This document shows, in pieces, positions 21,793-32,021 of a DNA stretch of 64,000 nucleotides. The first letter of the stretch is position 1; every line of letters begins with the position of its first letter. Made by a program: the position numbers and the translations under genes. Origin of the DNA: Spiroplasma chinense (GTDB lineage: Bacteria > Bacillota_I > Bacilli_A > Mycoplasmatales > Mycoplasmataceae); contig NZ_CP043026.1 in assembly GCF_008086545.1 (NCBI RefSeq), positions 372,001-436,000 of the forward strand, read 5' to 3'. Under the pieces are notes generated by a model, which searched no databases, had not been told where the DNA came from, and saw only the letters and a program-made list of their open reading frames with translations.

Positions 21793-22557
21793 ATGAAAAT
21801 AGTTTTGAAAAGTTTTGCATCATTGATTGTAACTTTTTCTGTTGCAACTAATGTTGTATCGTGTGGTGCTCGAATAATAGATGTTGATATAAATAAAGAT
21901 AATGGAGATAAGTCAATTTCATTATACGAGTATTTAGGAGATACTAGAAGAATACTGATAGATACTAATGAAGCTTCCATTAACGGAAGTTTTAGTGAAG
22001 AAAGAGCAATAGAAATACTTCAAGAAAGAATAAGATTAGAAATACATTCTGATTTTAATAAAGATTTATTTAATTTTAATCACATTTATGGCCTTGTGTC
22101 AGATGGATATATTTTAGTTAGTCCCAAAGATGGTAAGAGTGGCTTTGATCAAAATAGCAAGGCATATTATTATATTTTAGGCATCCACTCAGAACCATAT
22201 GTCCCAAGCGTATCGGGAAAATTTTCATGATGAGTGATTGATGCCTATTCAAAAATTATGAAAGATAAATGTTTATTTTTGAAAAACAAATATTTAAGTG
22301 AGGGTCATTATAAGGTAGAGTCAAAGATCTATCAAGAATATTTAAGAAGACAAATTCAATACCAAATGTTAAGAGTAATTTTAAGTAAAATTGAAGTATC
22401 TGGTGATAAACCGGAAGATGGTGAACTAACGCAAGGTATTGAAATAGAAGAAATAGTATTGGATAACCTTTATAAAAGTTTAAAAGATGAATTGCTAGAA
22501 GAAACACTTTATGATGTAGAACGAATAATAAATTATGCAAAAAATTTCATTATATAA
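21793..22557 (+). CDS. Lipoprotein of unknown function
   Basis: Encodes 254 residues. The signal peptide (basic start, hydrophobic core) ends in the lipobox V-V-S-C near residue 24, so the mature protein is probably lipid-anchored on the cell surface. Two TGA Trp codons in a row at 22228-22233 split it in the standard code. The mature part is acidic with no recognised domain. It has a strong ribosome site AGGAGG and begins a lipoprotein block inserted between two pyruvate kinase genes. Confidence 0.75.
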
Positions 22558-22606
22558 CAAAATAAAATTTGTAATTTGGTTGGTGGTCGGGCGAAAGAGG
22601 AAATGA

Positions 22607-23194
22607 ATGAAAAAATTAATGAGTATAATTGGTGCGCTTGGTATTTTAATAACCGGAGCATCTCAAAGTTGTCTTTATATGAATAATAATAAGGAAGAAT
22701 TTTTACGAGAAAGTAATAAAATTTCTAGAAAAATAAATTTATCAGAACAAAAATTTGAAAAAGTTGAACTTGATATAGAAGGTGTAAAAGATATTGCAAT
22801 TATAGAAATTGTCGCAATACAAAATTTGATAGAAAAACCTAATAAAACTCCAATTCAAGCAGATTTTTTAAGACATTATTTAGAACAAAAAGAACAATAT
22901 GTAACTCTTGGGGCTATAAGTGTTTTGCCAAAAGTTGGTCAAAAAATTACTTTTAACTATAATGTTGTAGCATTACCAAGTAATTATCAGTATTCGGGAA
23001 TTGCTAATTTTACTATTATATTAACTAACTCTGGGATTCAAACAGAAATCCCTTTAGAAGCAAATGAAAATATTTCTTACTCTGATAATTATAGATTATG
23101 AACGGGAGGGTGAGTGTGAGACTCATATACTTCAAATAAAAAATTTGCTGTTGTTAATTGAAGAAAATTTGCAGATACTTGAACAGAATTTTAA
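22607..23194 (+). CDS. Lipoprotein or exported protein, N-terminal part of a probably frameshifted gene
   Basis: Encodes 195 residues up to TAA 23192-23194. The start M-K-K-L-M-S-I-I-G-A-L-G is a signal peptide; a Cys follows in A-S-Q-S-C, an imperfect lipobox. AAAGAGG precedes the start, and a competing ATG at 22603 is in another frame. The reading frame stops in the middle of a Trp-rich stretch (several TGA codons). An open frame continues in the next phase from 23158 to 23529. Adding one T in the TTTT at 23189-23192 would join both parts into one protein of about 307 residues, so this copy looks truncated. Confidence 0.6.
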
Positions 23195-23529
23195 ATATTT
23201 TTTCACTAGGAATTAATAAACAAGTTATTAAATTTGATATTAGGGCGAATGCAGCTACTGATTTTTATGCTTCGCAATCAATTAACACCACAATAGAAGT
23301 GAATCTAACAAATATAACTGAAAAGAAAACTAAAATTGAGGGGGTTGGACAATATATTGATATTTACGGAACTGTGGGTACTTCTAAAGTGGAAGCTAGT
23401 TTCGTGTCATCTATTTATAGAGATAACACATTTATTTATGTAGAATTTGACTTCCATTTAGGAATTGGGGCAGCTGCAACAAGATATGTGAGCATGAAAG
23501 CTGAAGCAGATAATCTAAGATTTAGTTAA
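23195..23529 (+). pseudogene. C-terminal remainder of the frameshifted lipoprotein gene
   Basis: This open frame (phase differs from 22607-23194) has no signal peptide, ribosome site or ATG of its own at a sensible place. It encodes beta-strand-like sequence (I-E-V-N-L-T-N-I, Y-I-D-I-Y-G-T-V) and ends A-D-N-L-R-F-S, which resembles the end N-V-N-N-F-Y-F-S of the secreted protein at 59216-60763. That supports it being the true C-terminus of the upstream gene. A TTG at 23158 could start it as a separate gene, but this is less likely. Confidence 0.55.
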
Positions 23530-23617
23530 ATTTTTTAAAAATAAGGAGTGGTTGAATAAGTAACAAGATTACAAAAAAAGAATTATTGTTATTTTGATTA
23601 TTTAAATTAAACCTAAG

Positions 23618-23644
23618 AAATAAGCAAGATTGCTTATTTTTTTG
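23618..23644 (+). terminator. Terminator before pyk copy 2
   Basis: A perfect ten-base stem AAATAAGCAA with its complement, a two-base loop and a T run. Confidence 0.8.
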
Positions 23645-23674
23645 CTTTTTATATAAACATTACCTTCAAAGTGT

Positions 23675-23680
23675 TATAAT
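23675..23680 (+). promoter_or_regulatory. -10 box of pyk copy 2
   Basis: TATAAT lies 30 bases before ATG 23710, followed by the AAAGGAG ribosome site. Confidence 0.55.
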
Positions 23681-23709
23681 TTTTTTGATACAAAAAAGGA
23701 GAAAAAAAC

Positions 23710-25146
23710 ATGAAACTATATAACTTAGAAGATAAAGTTAAAAGAACCAAAGTTATTACAACAATTGGACCATCTGTACACTCAAAAGAAGCTTTAAAAG
23801 AATTATTTGAAAAAGGGATGACAACAATTCGTTTAAACTTCTCACATGCTGATTTTGAAGAACATGGAGCAAGATTTGAGTGAGTTAAAGAATTAAGAAA
23901 AGAAATTAACAAACCAATATCAATCCTTTTAGATACTAAAGGACCTGAAATTCGTGTTGGTAAAATGAAAGACGGGAAACAAGAAATTAAAGCTGGAACT
24001 GAAGTTACAGTTTACACAAACCCAGAAGAATTTACAACAAGAGAATGTGGACCTACTGAATTACAAATGTCATATGACATGTCACAAGATGTTAAAGTTG
24101 GAGATAAAGTATTAGTAGATGATGGAAAATTAAACATGACAGTTACTGATGTTAAACCAGGACTTGTTATGTGTAAAGCATTTAACACACACTTAGTAAA
24201 AAACAACAAACGTGTTAACTTACCAGGAGTTGACTTTACATTACCATTCTTAGCAGAAAAAGATTACAATGATATCAAATTTGGAATTAAAAACGATATC
24301 GATTATGTAGCTGCATCATTTGTAAATACTGCAGAAAACGTAAAAGAAATCAGAAACTTATTAAAAGAAAATGGTGGAGAACACATCCAAATCATTTCAA
24401 AAATCGAATCACAAATCGGAATTGACAACATTGATGCAATTATCGATGCAAGTGATGGAATCATGGTTGCTCGTGGAGATTTAGGATTAGAAATTCCTTA
24501 CTACGAAGTACCTTACTGAGAAAAACAAATCATTAGAAAATGTAGAGAAAAAGGTAAATTAGTTGTTGTTGCAACTCAAATGTTAGAATCAATGACAGAT
24601 AACCCAGCTCCAACTAGAGCAGAAGTTACTGACGTTTACTATGCTACAGAATTAGGATCAGATGCTACAATGTTATCTGGAGAATCTGCAAACGGAGATT
24701 ACCCATTCATTACAACTGAAACTATGTCAACAATTAACAAACGTGCTGAAATTGAATTTTATGGAAAACTATACTATGAAAAACAATTAGAAAACGCAAG
24801 AAAAACAACATCAGGAAAAAGAGCTGACATTGCAAATGAATTAGCAAACAAAGCTATTGATGGAAAATACGAATATGCAGTTGTTGCATCAAGAACTGGT
24901 GAATTATTAAAAACAGTTTCAAAATTCAGACCAAACGTAACTATTTTAGGAGTTAGTGCTGAAGAAAAATTATGAACAGCATTTGGTGTATGACACTCAA
25001 TCTTTATGAGTAAAGTTGAAAACTTTGATGAATTCTTAACTGATGAAAAAGAAATTTCAGAAGTTGCAAAATCATGAGGAGCAAAACCAGGAGAAAAAAT
25101 CCTATTTGTAAGAAACGAAGACATTAAAGAAATTACTGTTGCTTAA
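23710..25146 (+). CDS. pyk: Pyruvate kinase, copy 2
   Basis: Encodes 478 residues. It carries the same motifs as copy 1 (T-I-G-P-S, D-T-K-G-P-E-I-R, I-S-K-I-E-S, M-V-A-R-G-D-L-G-L-E, P-T-R-A-E-V), all catalytic residues present. Large stretches are identical to copy 1, especially the region around residues 240-345. Codon choice (CGT, ATC, AAC) is more selective than in copy 1, suggesting this is the highly expressed one. It has its own promoter and terminator and starts without the ten-residue extension of copy 1. Confidence 0.96.
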
Positions 25147-25170
25147 TTTTAAAAAATAATTATATTGTTT

Positions 25171-25196
25171 AAAAAGACTTGAAAGAGTCTTTTTTC
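25171..25196 (+). terminator. Terminator of pyk copy 2
   Basis: AAAAGACT and AGTCTTTT arms around a short loop, then a T run. Confidence 0.75.
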
Positions 25197-25236
25197 TTTT
25201 GTTTAAATACATCAGGTCTTTAAAAATTAATTTTAC

Positions 25237-25257
25237 TTATTATTATTATTATTATTA
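25237..25257 (+). repeat. TTA trinucleotide repeat, seven units, before lipoprotein copy A
   Basis: Seven perfect TTA units, followed by TA and two more TTA. A TATATT -10-like box overlaps the 3' end (25256-25261). It lies about 60 bases before the start codon. The matching repeat of copy B has six units. Confidence 0.9.
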
Positions 25258-25317
25258 TATTATTAGGGTGTAAGGCAAAGTGATGTTTGTCTGAATGAGT
25301 AAAGGAAGAAGAAAATT

Positions 25318-25869
25318 ATGAAAAAAATATTAAGTATTTTAGGCTCAACTTTATTGGTGGTGCCAGGAACAACATCAACAATTTCTTGTGGTCCGCCAAA
25401 AAAGGATAGTAATAAATTAGAAGATATTATAAAAGTAACTGACTTAGGAGAATTTGATTCATTTTTGGATATAACTATCAGTAAATCAACTCTTTACGAT
25501 AGATTTGTTGAACTAAACAATAAGATTGAACCTGGTGATGTGTTATTGTATCTTTTTGATGATAGTTCTGCATATATTGTTCCCGACATTTTTTCAAATA
25601 AAACTGGAAGGGTTAAAATAACCTTTACAGTTAAACAAGAAAATTCGTTAAAAAGTTTTATCACACAAACTGATTTGGGTACAATTGAGAATAAAAAAAG
25701 CGAAACAATTATTAATAAATTAAAAGAGTTAAATCCTCAAATAGATGAGCTGGAATATCCAAGTATTCGTGTAGATAACACTTTTGATTTATTTGAAGAT
25801 AGTCAAACCATTTCTAACAGAGGTTTTGAACAACCAGGAGTGGTATCAGTAACTTTCAAAGTAGGATAA
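25318..25869 (+). CDS. Lipoprotein, tandem duplicate A, two-repeat type
   Basis: Encodes 183 residues. The signal peptide ends in the lipobox T-I-S-C near residue 24, so the protein is a surface lipoprotein. The mature part is made of two related units of about 75 residues. Each starts T-D-L-G, carries a helix with N-K/L-x-L-N or similar, and ends in a strand V-T-F-x-V or I-T-F-T-V. It is a close copy of the gene at 26062, sharing leader, signal peptide and 3' end. A TTA repeat lies in its promoter region. Its function is unknown; surface variation is a possibility. Confidence 0.8.
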   Translation: MKKILSILGSTLLVVPGTTSTISCGPPKKDSNKLEDIIKVTDLGEFDSFLDITISKSTLYDRFVELNNKIEPGDVLLYLFDDSSAYIVPDIFSNKTGRVKITFTVKQENSLKSFITQTDLGTIENKKSETIINKLKELNPQIDELEYPSIRVDNTFDLFEDSQTISNRGFEQPGVVSVTFKVG

Positions 25870-25885
25870 AAAAATATAGATATCA

Positions 25886-25917
25886 AAAACACTTAACCAC
25901 TTATTAAGTGTTTTTTT
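25886..25917 (+). terminator. Terminator of lipoprotein copy A
   Basis: AAACACTTAA and TTAAGTGTTT arms around seven bases, then T. The same hairpin recurs after copy B. Confidence 0.8.
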
Positions 25918-25983
25918 ACTGTCGATTAAAGTAATTTTTAAATAACGATGTTAAATACAACAGGTCTTTAAAAATCAATTTAC

Positions 25984-26001
25984 TTATTATTATTATTATT
26001 A
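25984..26001 (+). repeat. TTA trinucleotide repeat, six units, before lipoprotein copy B
   Basis: Six perfect TTA units followed by TA and two TTA, in the same position relative to the start codon as the seven-unit tract of copy A. Confidence 0.9.
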
Positions 26002-26061
26002 TATTATTAGGGTGTAAGGCAAAGTGATGTTTGTCTGAATGAGTAAAGGAAGAAGAAAATT

Positions 26062-26607
26062 ATGAAAAAAATATTAAGTATTTTAGGCTCAACTTTATTG
26101 GCAGTGCCAGGAACAACATCAACAATTTCTTGTGGTCCGCCAAAAAAGGAAAATAAGTTAGAAAATCTTATAAAAGTAACTGACTTAGGAGAATTTGAAA
26201 ATTTTAGAAGTCTAATTGGTAATGTGGATATAGAGGAAAGACTTATGGAATTAAACGAAGATCTCGAAAATTGATATTTTTCGTTATACATTATTGACGA
26301 TAGTTCAGCATATGTTGTTCCAACTAGTTTATCTAATAAAACAGGTATGGTTAAAGTGACTTTTACTATTAAACAAGAAAATGAGTTCAAGAATTATGTT
26401 ACACAAACTAATTTGGGTAACATAGAAAATAATGAGAAGAAAACAATTATTAATAAGTTTAAGGAGTTAAATCCACAAATCGATGACCTAGAATCTCCAT
26501 ATATTACCGTTGAGAATGAATTTAATTTATTTGAAGATAGTCAAACCATTTCTAACAGAGGTTTTGACCAACCAGGAATAGTATCAGTAACTTTCACAGT
26601 AGGATAA
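26062..26607 (+). CDS. Lipoprotein, tandem duplicate B, two-repeat type
   Basis: Encodes 181 residues with one TGA Trp at 26272. The signal peptide and lipobox are the same as in copy A apart from single changes (V to A). The N-terminal half has diverged from copy A between about residues 30 and 95. The last 30 residues (D-S-Q-T-I-S-N-R-G-F onward) are nearly identical, which points to recent duplication plus local divergence or recombination. It is predicted lipid-anchored on the cell surface. Same leader and terminator as copy A. Confidence 0.8.
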
Positions 26608-26622
26608 AAAAATATAGATATC

Positions 26623-26655
26623 AAAAACACTTAACCACTTATTAAGTGTTTTTTT
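26623..26655 (+). terminator. Terminator of lipoprotein copy B
   Basis: Same AAACACTTAA stem and T run as after copy A. Confidence 0.8.
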
Positions 26656-26770
26656 ACTGTCAATTAAAGCAATTTTTAAAAAAATATGAATTTTTAAAAA
26701 TTAATGTATAATTTTTATGGTTGTAAATTTAAGAAAATAAATAAACATATATTAAGAAAGGAAAGTAAAA

Positions 26771-28720
26771 ATGAAAATCACTTTATTAGATGGACAAGTT
26801 AAAAGTTATGACGAACCAAGAAAAGTTCTTGACATAGCTGGAGACATTGCCACAAGTTTAAAGAAGAAGTGTGTGGGAGCACTTATTAACGGAAAGGAAG
26901 TAGTTCCTTCTGAAGCAATGATCAATAGAGATTGTAAATTAGAATTAATTACTGAAAGACACGAACTTTTCAGTAGAGTTGTAAACTATACTGCAAAATT
27001 AGTAACATGTCTTGCTTTAGAAAGAGTATTTCCTGAAGGTGAAGTTGTACCTTACGAAGATAATTTAGACACTGATGAATTTTTTGCTTTCTTTGATTAC
27101 GAAAAGGGATTAAAGTTTGACGATTTAAAAGAAGTTGAACTGGAAGCAAATAAAATAATTAAGGAAAGTTTAGAATTTAACTTCAATACTACAAGTCTTG
27201 AAGGATATGTTGAAGAAATGAAAAAAACAGGTTCAAGTGAAGAATTTATCAATTGAACTTTAGATTTAAATGAAAAAAGTTATATTAAATTAGCAATAGG
27301 GGTATTGGGTGGTGTTCCATTCTTAGCTCGTTACGCAACACTTGCAAAAACAAGTGATCTGTTTAAAATAGAATTCACACAATTAACAGGAGTATCTGTT
27401 GAAAATGGTGATGTACAAAAATCTATTTATAAAATTCATGGTTTAACTGCAATTAGTGAAAAAGACTTTAAAGAATTGGTAGAAAAAATAGAAGAAATTA
27501 AAGCAAGTGATCACAAAAACATTGCAAAAAATTTAGAAATTTATCACTTAGATCCTTTAATTGGACAAGGATTACCAATTTGATTACCAAATGGTGCAGT
27601 TTTAAAACAAGAAATAAAAAAATATTTAATGGAAAAAGAATTTGAATATGACTTTATTCAAATTGAAACTCCAGTAATTGGAACTTCAGATTTATATAAA
27701 ACATCAGGACACTGAGAACACTATAGAGATGATATGTTTGCTCCAATGTTCTTACCAAAAGAAGAAATGGTTTTAAAACCTATGAGTTGTCCACACCACA
27801 TTAGTGTATACAACTTTAAACCAAGAAGTTACAAAGACTTACCATTAAGATTTGCAGAACATGCTTTACAACATAGATACGAATCTTCTGGAAGTTTAAC
27901 TGGTTTGGAAAGAGTTAGAGCTATGGAACTTACAGATTCACATATCTTTGTAAGACCAGATCAAGTAAAAGAAGAATTCAAAAGATGTTTCAACTTAATT
28001 CAAGAAGTATTGGCAACTTTTGATATTAAAGTGGACTATTTATCTTTATCTTTAAGAGATCCTAAAGATAAAGAAAAATACTTTGATGATGATAAAATGT
28101 GAAACAATGCTGAAAGCGAATTAGAAGATGTGTTAAAAGAAATGGATTTAGAATACAAAAAAATGCCAGGTGAAGCTGCATTCTATGGACCTAAATTAGA
28201 TATTCAAGCAAAAACTTCAATTGGACATGAAATTACTGTTTCAACTATTCAACTTGATTTCTTGTTACCACAAAAATTTGATTTAAAATACATTGGACCT
28301 AAAGGGGAAAATGAAAGACCAATTATGATTCATAGAGGATTGGTTGGAACTTATGAAAGATTTGTATCAGTTCTTTTAGAACAAACAAAAGGTGTTTTAC
28401 CTTTATGATGTGCACCAAAACAAGTACAAATAATACCTGTAAATATCGTTGCAAACTCTGATTATGCAGAACAAGTTAGAGTTGAATTGAGAAAAAATTT
28501 AATTAGATCTGAAATTGATAAAAGAGATGAAAGATTAAGTTACAAAATTAGAGAAGCACAAGTTAGAAAAGTGCCTTATCAATTAGTTCTTGGTGAAAAC
28601 GAACAAAAAAATGGAACTGTAACATACAGAACCTATGGAAGTGAAGAACAAATTACTGTTAGCTTACAAGAATTTATCGATAAATTAAGAGAAAAAATAG
28701 ATAGAAAAGTTTATGGTTAA
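26771..28720 (+). CDS. thrS: Threonyl-tRNA synthetase with degenerate editing domain
   Basis: Encodes 649 residues, normal length. A TGS domain occupies residues 1-60. The class II core is intact: M-S-C-P-H-H (zinc Cys), H-R-Y-E-S-S-G and E-R-V-R (motif 2), D-S-H-I-F (zinc His), [12 protein letters not shown] (motif 3 and the last zinc His), then the anticodon domain. In the editing domain the usual H-x-x-x-H is N72-Y-T-A-K76, and the C-R-G-P-H stretch is replaced by V-L-G-G-V-P-F. The editing catalytic residues are therefore gone, although the domain is still present. TGA Trp codons split the gene into five pieces in the standard code. AGGAAAG precedes the ATG. Confidence 0.97.
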
Positions 28721-28746
28721 ACACTATTAAAATAGGAGAAATAACA

Positions 28747-29790
28747 ATGAATAAAAAGTCTGTAAAAATACAAGATGAAATAAATCAACTTGAAAAAGAA
28801 GATTTTAGTGTCTTGGATAAAGAGCATGGATTTATGGTTGCTGGAATACTTGGAGGTTTTTCAGCAGCCATTCATAAAATGGAATACTTGTTTATTAAAC
28901 AAATTCTACTTGGTGTACTTGGAGGAATTATTTTAGCTGCAGGTTATACAGCTGTTGTATTTGCTACAGTAACTAAACCAGGAATGGATCCAATCTTTTT
29001 AGGAATTCTTTTCCCAGGATGTATTATTACTATTACATTCTTAGGAGGAGGTTTATACACTTCTCATGTTGTGTCAACAATTCCAACAATTAAAAAAACA
29101 ATCTTTGTTGAAGATTATTTAAAAGGAATACTTGGTGTTTTATTAGGAAACTTTTTAGGAACATTATTCTTTGTAATAATCTTTACATTAGCAGGTGCCC
29201 ACACAAATAGTGCTGTTTTTGCAAAAGCATATTCAATGGGTATTCATAAAATGTTTGAAGCTGGAGAAAGCAATAGTGCAAAAACAATTGTTATTTCAGT
29301 AATTGCAGTATTTGCAAGTGGTATTTTGTGTAACATTATGGTTTCATCAACTTTACCATTAACTAGTGCTTCTAAAAATACTTTAGCTCCATTCTTCTTG
29401 TTCTTATTCCCAATAGCATTCTTTGTTATTTCAGGATATCAGCATGCCCCTGCAAATACTTTCTTCTTGTGAATGATGATTTCAGAAAACATCTTTCACT
29501 TTGGAAGTGATGCACTTCAAAATACATATCACATAAATGAACAATGAGTTGATATTGTAAAATACATATTTATCAATTTAATTCCTGCAATTTTAGGTAA
29601 TTGAGTTGGTGGAGCAATCATACTTCCTGGAATTTTACACTTAATTAATAGTGATATTACAAATGTTTTCTTTAAAAAAGAAAGATTAAAATTTTTAAAT
29701 CACCAATTAGGTAGAATTCAAGAAAAAGAAGAGGCTAAAAAACTTAAATTAGAACAAAAAGCTAAAAACAAAAGTGTAAAAAAACTTTAA
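28747..29790 (+). CDS. Formate/nitrite transporter family (FNT) channel
   Basis: Encodes 347 residues, longer than most FNT proteins (about 270-290) because of a Lys/Glu-rich C-terminal tail. Six to seven hydrophobic segments are visible. The family signature G-F-E-H-S-V-A-N appears here as G-Y-Q-H-A-P-A-N, with the pore His kept. The first repeat carries G-G-G-L-Y-T-S-H. FNT proteins form pentameric channels for formate, nitrite, lactate or hydrosulfide. For a fermenting Mollicute, export of lactate or formate is plausible. An AGGAGA site precedes the ATG, 26 bases after thrS. Confidence 0.85.
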
Positions 29791-29796
29791 AAAATA

Positions 29797-29825
29797 TAAA
29801 ACTCTAATATCTTTTAGAGTTTTTG
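29797..29825 (+). terminator. Rho-independent terminator
   Basis: AAAACTCTAA and TTAGAGTTTT arms with a five-base loop, then T. Confidence 0.75.
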
Positions 29826-29858
29826 TTGTATAAAATTAGAGTTAGAAAGCGTGATATT

Positions 29859-31667
29859 ATGGCTGAGAAATTTAGCTCTGAAAAAGCATTTAGTAAAAAG
29901 AAAATGTTTGCAACAATTAGAATGATTGGAGAAGGAGTTAAAAACTATCCTATCAATTTCTTTTTCTTGGTTTTTGTAAATATTTTTGAATCGATTTTTT
30001 TCTCAACCACAACAATAGTTGTAAGAGAAATGACAGAAGCTATTAATAATACCGTAGATCAAACAAGTCAATTTTGAGGCATGAGTATTCACTGGACAGT
30101 TTGAATATATATTGGGATAGGTTTTTATCTATGTTTGCTTTTCTTTGACTTCTTTACAAACTTTTTATCTCAATTATTTGCAAAGAAATTAGAAATTCAT
30201 TTAAGACAAAAAGCACTATCACATATTGTAAATATTGATATTAGTTATTATTCTAAAAATCAAATTGGTTTAATAATGTCAAGAATTATAAATGATACAG
30301 AAAATGTGGGTAGCGCGTTTAATGATTTCTTTTTAAATTTAATATATATGATTGCAAGTATGACAACCACTTTAATTATTATGTATTCAATTGATGTTAA
30401 ATTAGCTTCAATTGCAACAGGTTGATTATTCTTTATGTTTGCAGTTATTTGAGTTATTTTTGTTTATTATAGACGTGCATTGATAACTGCAGTTGATGTA
30501 AGACAATCAATTGATGCAGATATAACTGATAGATTAATAAATGTAAGATTAATTAAATCATCTGGTTCTGAAATTAGAGAAACAAATAGAAATATTGATT
30601 TACATAAAAAATACGATACAAAACAACAAAAAGTTATTGGATGACAATCTATTTTGGTTGTTTTTAATAATGCTATGGCTTGAATGTTACCGGCATCTAT
30701 GGTTATGATTTCGGTTTTAATGTATGAAAGTGTAAAAACACCAGCAGAGCTTTCTGTGATAATCACAACCTTTACTTCTGCTAGTTTTAACTTACTTACT
30801 AACCTAATGGTTCTTACAATGACTATGAGGGGTATGACAAGAGCTGCAAATTGTACTATGAGATTGAATTACATTTTTGATGCTAAATCAATTATGGAAT
30901 TTAGCGATGAACCTATAAAAATTGATTCGATTGACAGTGTAGAGTTCAAAAATGTAGGTTTTTCATATCCTGAATCACCTAAAAATCAAATATTACCAGA
31001 AATAAACATAAGTTTTGATAAAGGAAAAAGTTATGCTTTTGTTGGTGAAACAGGGGTTGGTAAATCAACGATAGCTAAAATGTTACTTAGATTTTATGAT
31101 GCAACAAAAGGCGAGGTTTTGATCAATAATATTGATATTAAAAAGTTAGATCTACCAAATTACTTATCTCTTGTTGGTTATGTTGAGCAAGAACCTCAAA
31201 TTCTGTATGGCACTATTCTAGAAAATGTTATGTATGGTTTAAAAAACGTTGATAAAAAGGACGTTATTGAAGCATGTAAAAAAGCAAAATTGCATTCTTA
31301 TATTGATACTTTGCCAGATAAATATGATACAATTTTGGGAGAACGTGGTTTTATGTTTTCGGGGGGTCAAAAACAAAGACTTGTTATTGCAAGGTTGTTT
31401 TTAAAAAATCCTCAATTACTTATTTTAGATGAGGCAACAAGTGCTTTGGACAATATTGTTGAAAAAGAGATCCAAAAAGAACTTGATGAACTTATGAAAA
31501 ATAGAACAACGATTGTTATCGCACATAGGCTAAGCACAATCAAAAACGTTGACAATATTATAGTTTTAGAACGAAATATTGGAATAGGGCAAATTGGAAC
31601 ATTTGATAAATTAAAAAATGAACCGGGAAGGTTTCAAAAATTATATAAATATGGTTTATTAAAATAG
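29859..31667 (+). CDS. ABC exporter, fused permease and ATPase
   Basis: Encodes 602 residues. The first 320 residues carry about six membrane segments (type IV exporter layout), the rest an ATPase. Seen: Walker A G-E-T-G-V-G-K-S-T, Q-loop V-E-Q-E-P, signature F-S-G-G-Q-K-Q-R, Walker B L-L-I-L-D-E-A-T-S-A-L-D, H-loop I-A-H-R-L-S-T. The Q-loop Gln and catalytic Glu are present. It would act as a homodimer or with a partner encoded elsewhere. Substrate (lipid, drug or peptide) unknown. The start at 29859 is chosen over an upstream TTG because of the ribosome site. The PTS genes follow after eight bases. Confidence 0.92.
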
Positions 31668-31675
31668 GAGGTTTT

Positions 31676-31993
31676 ATGGAAATAGATTGACAAGATATTT
31701 CTATGCAAATTATTACCCATTCTGGTACTGCAAAGACTAACGCAGTAATGGCTATCAGAAGTGCAAAAGAATTCAATTTTTCAAAGGCAGAAGAATTAAT
31801 TGAGTCAGCTGAAACTGAAATGAACAAGGCGCACAATGCGCATATGGACATTGTGGTTCATGAAGCACAGGGAAATGATTTAGAGTACAAATTGTTATTT
31901 GTACATGCAGAAGACCAACTATTAAATACACAAACCATAATATTATTGGCAAAAGAAATGATAGAAATGTATAAAATAATCGAAAAAAAATAA
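31676..31993 (+). CDS. PTS lactose/cellobiose-type IIA component
   Basis: Encodes 105 residues, the normal size. A three-helix protein that passes phosphate from HPr to IIB. The catalytic His is in L-F-V-H-A-E-D-Q-L-L (family: V-H-A-Q-D-H-L-M). The helix N-K-A-H-N-A-H is also typical. TGA Trp at residue 5 hides the true start in the standard code; GGAGG precedes ATG 31676. Its IIC and IIB partners lie at 34002 and 36197. Confidence 0.92.
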
Positions 31994-32021
31994 TATATTG
32001 AAAGTTAAAGGGTGAGTTAAA

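Noticed and set aside
22256-22540. Reverse-strand 94-residue frame in the lipoprotein region
   Set aside because: No ribosome site; the forward frame has a signal peptide and continues through TGA Trp codons.
25200-26670. CRISPR-like array
   Set aside because: Only two copies about 740 bases apart, with coding sequence between them; a tandem gene duplication, not spacers and repeats.
27256-28487. Apparent breaks of thrS into five pieces
   Set aside because: All breaks are in-frame TGA codons, read as Trp in this organism; not a pseudogene.
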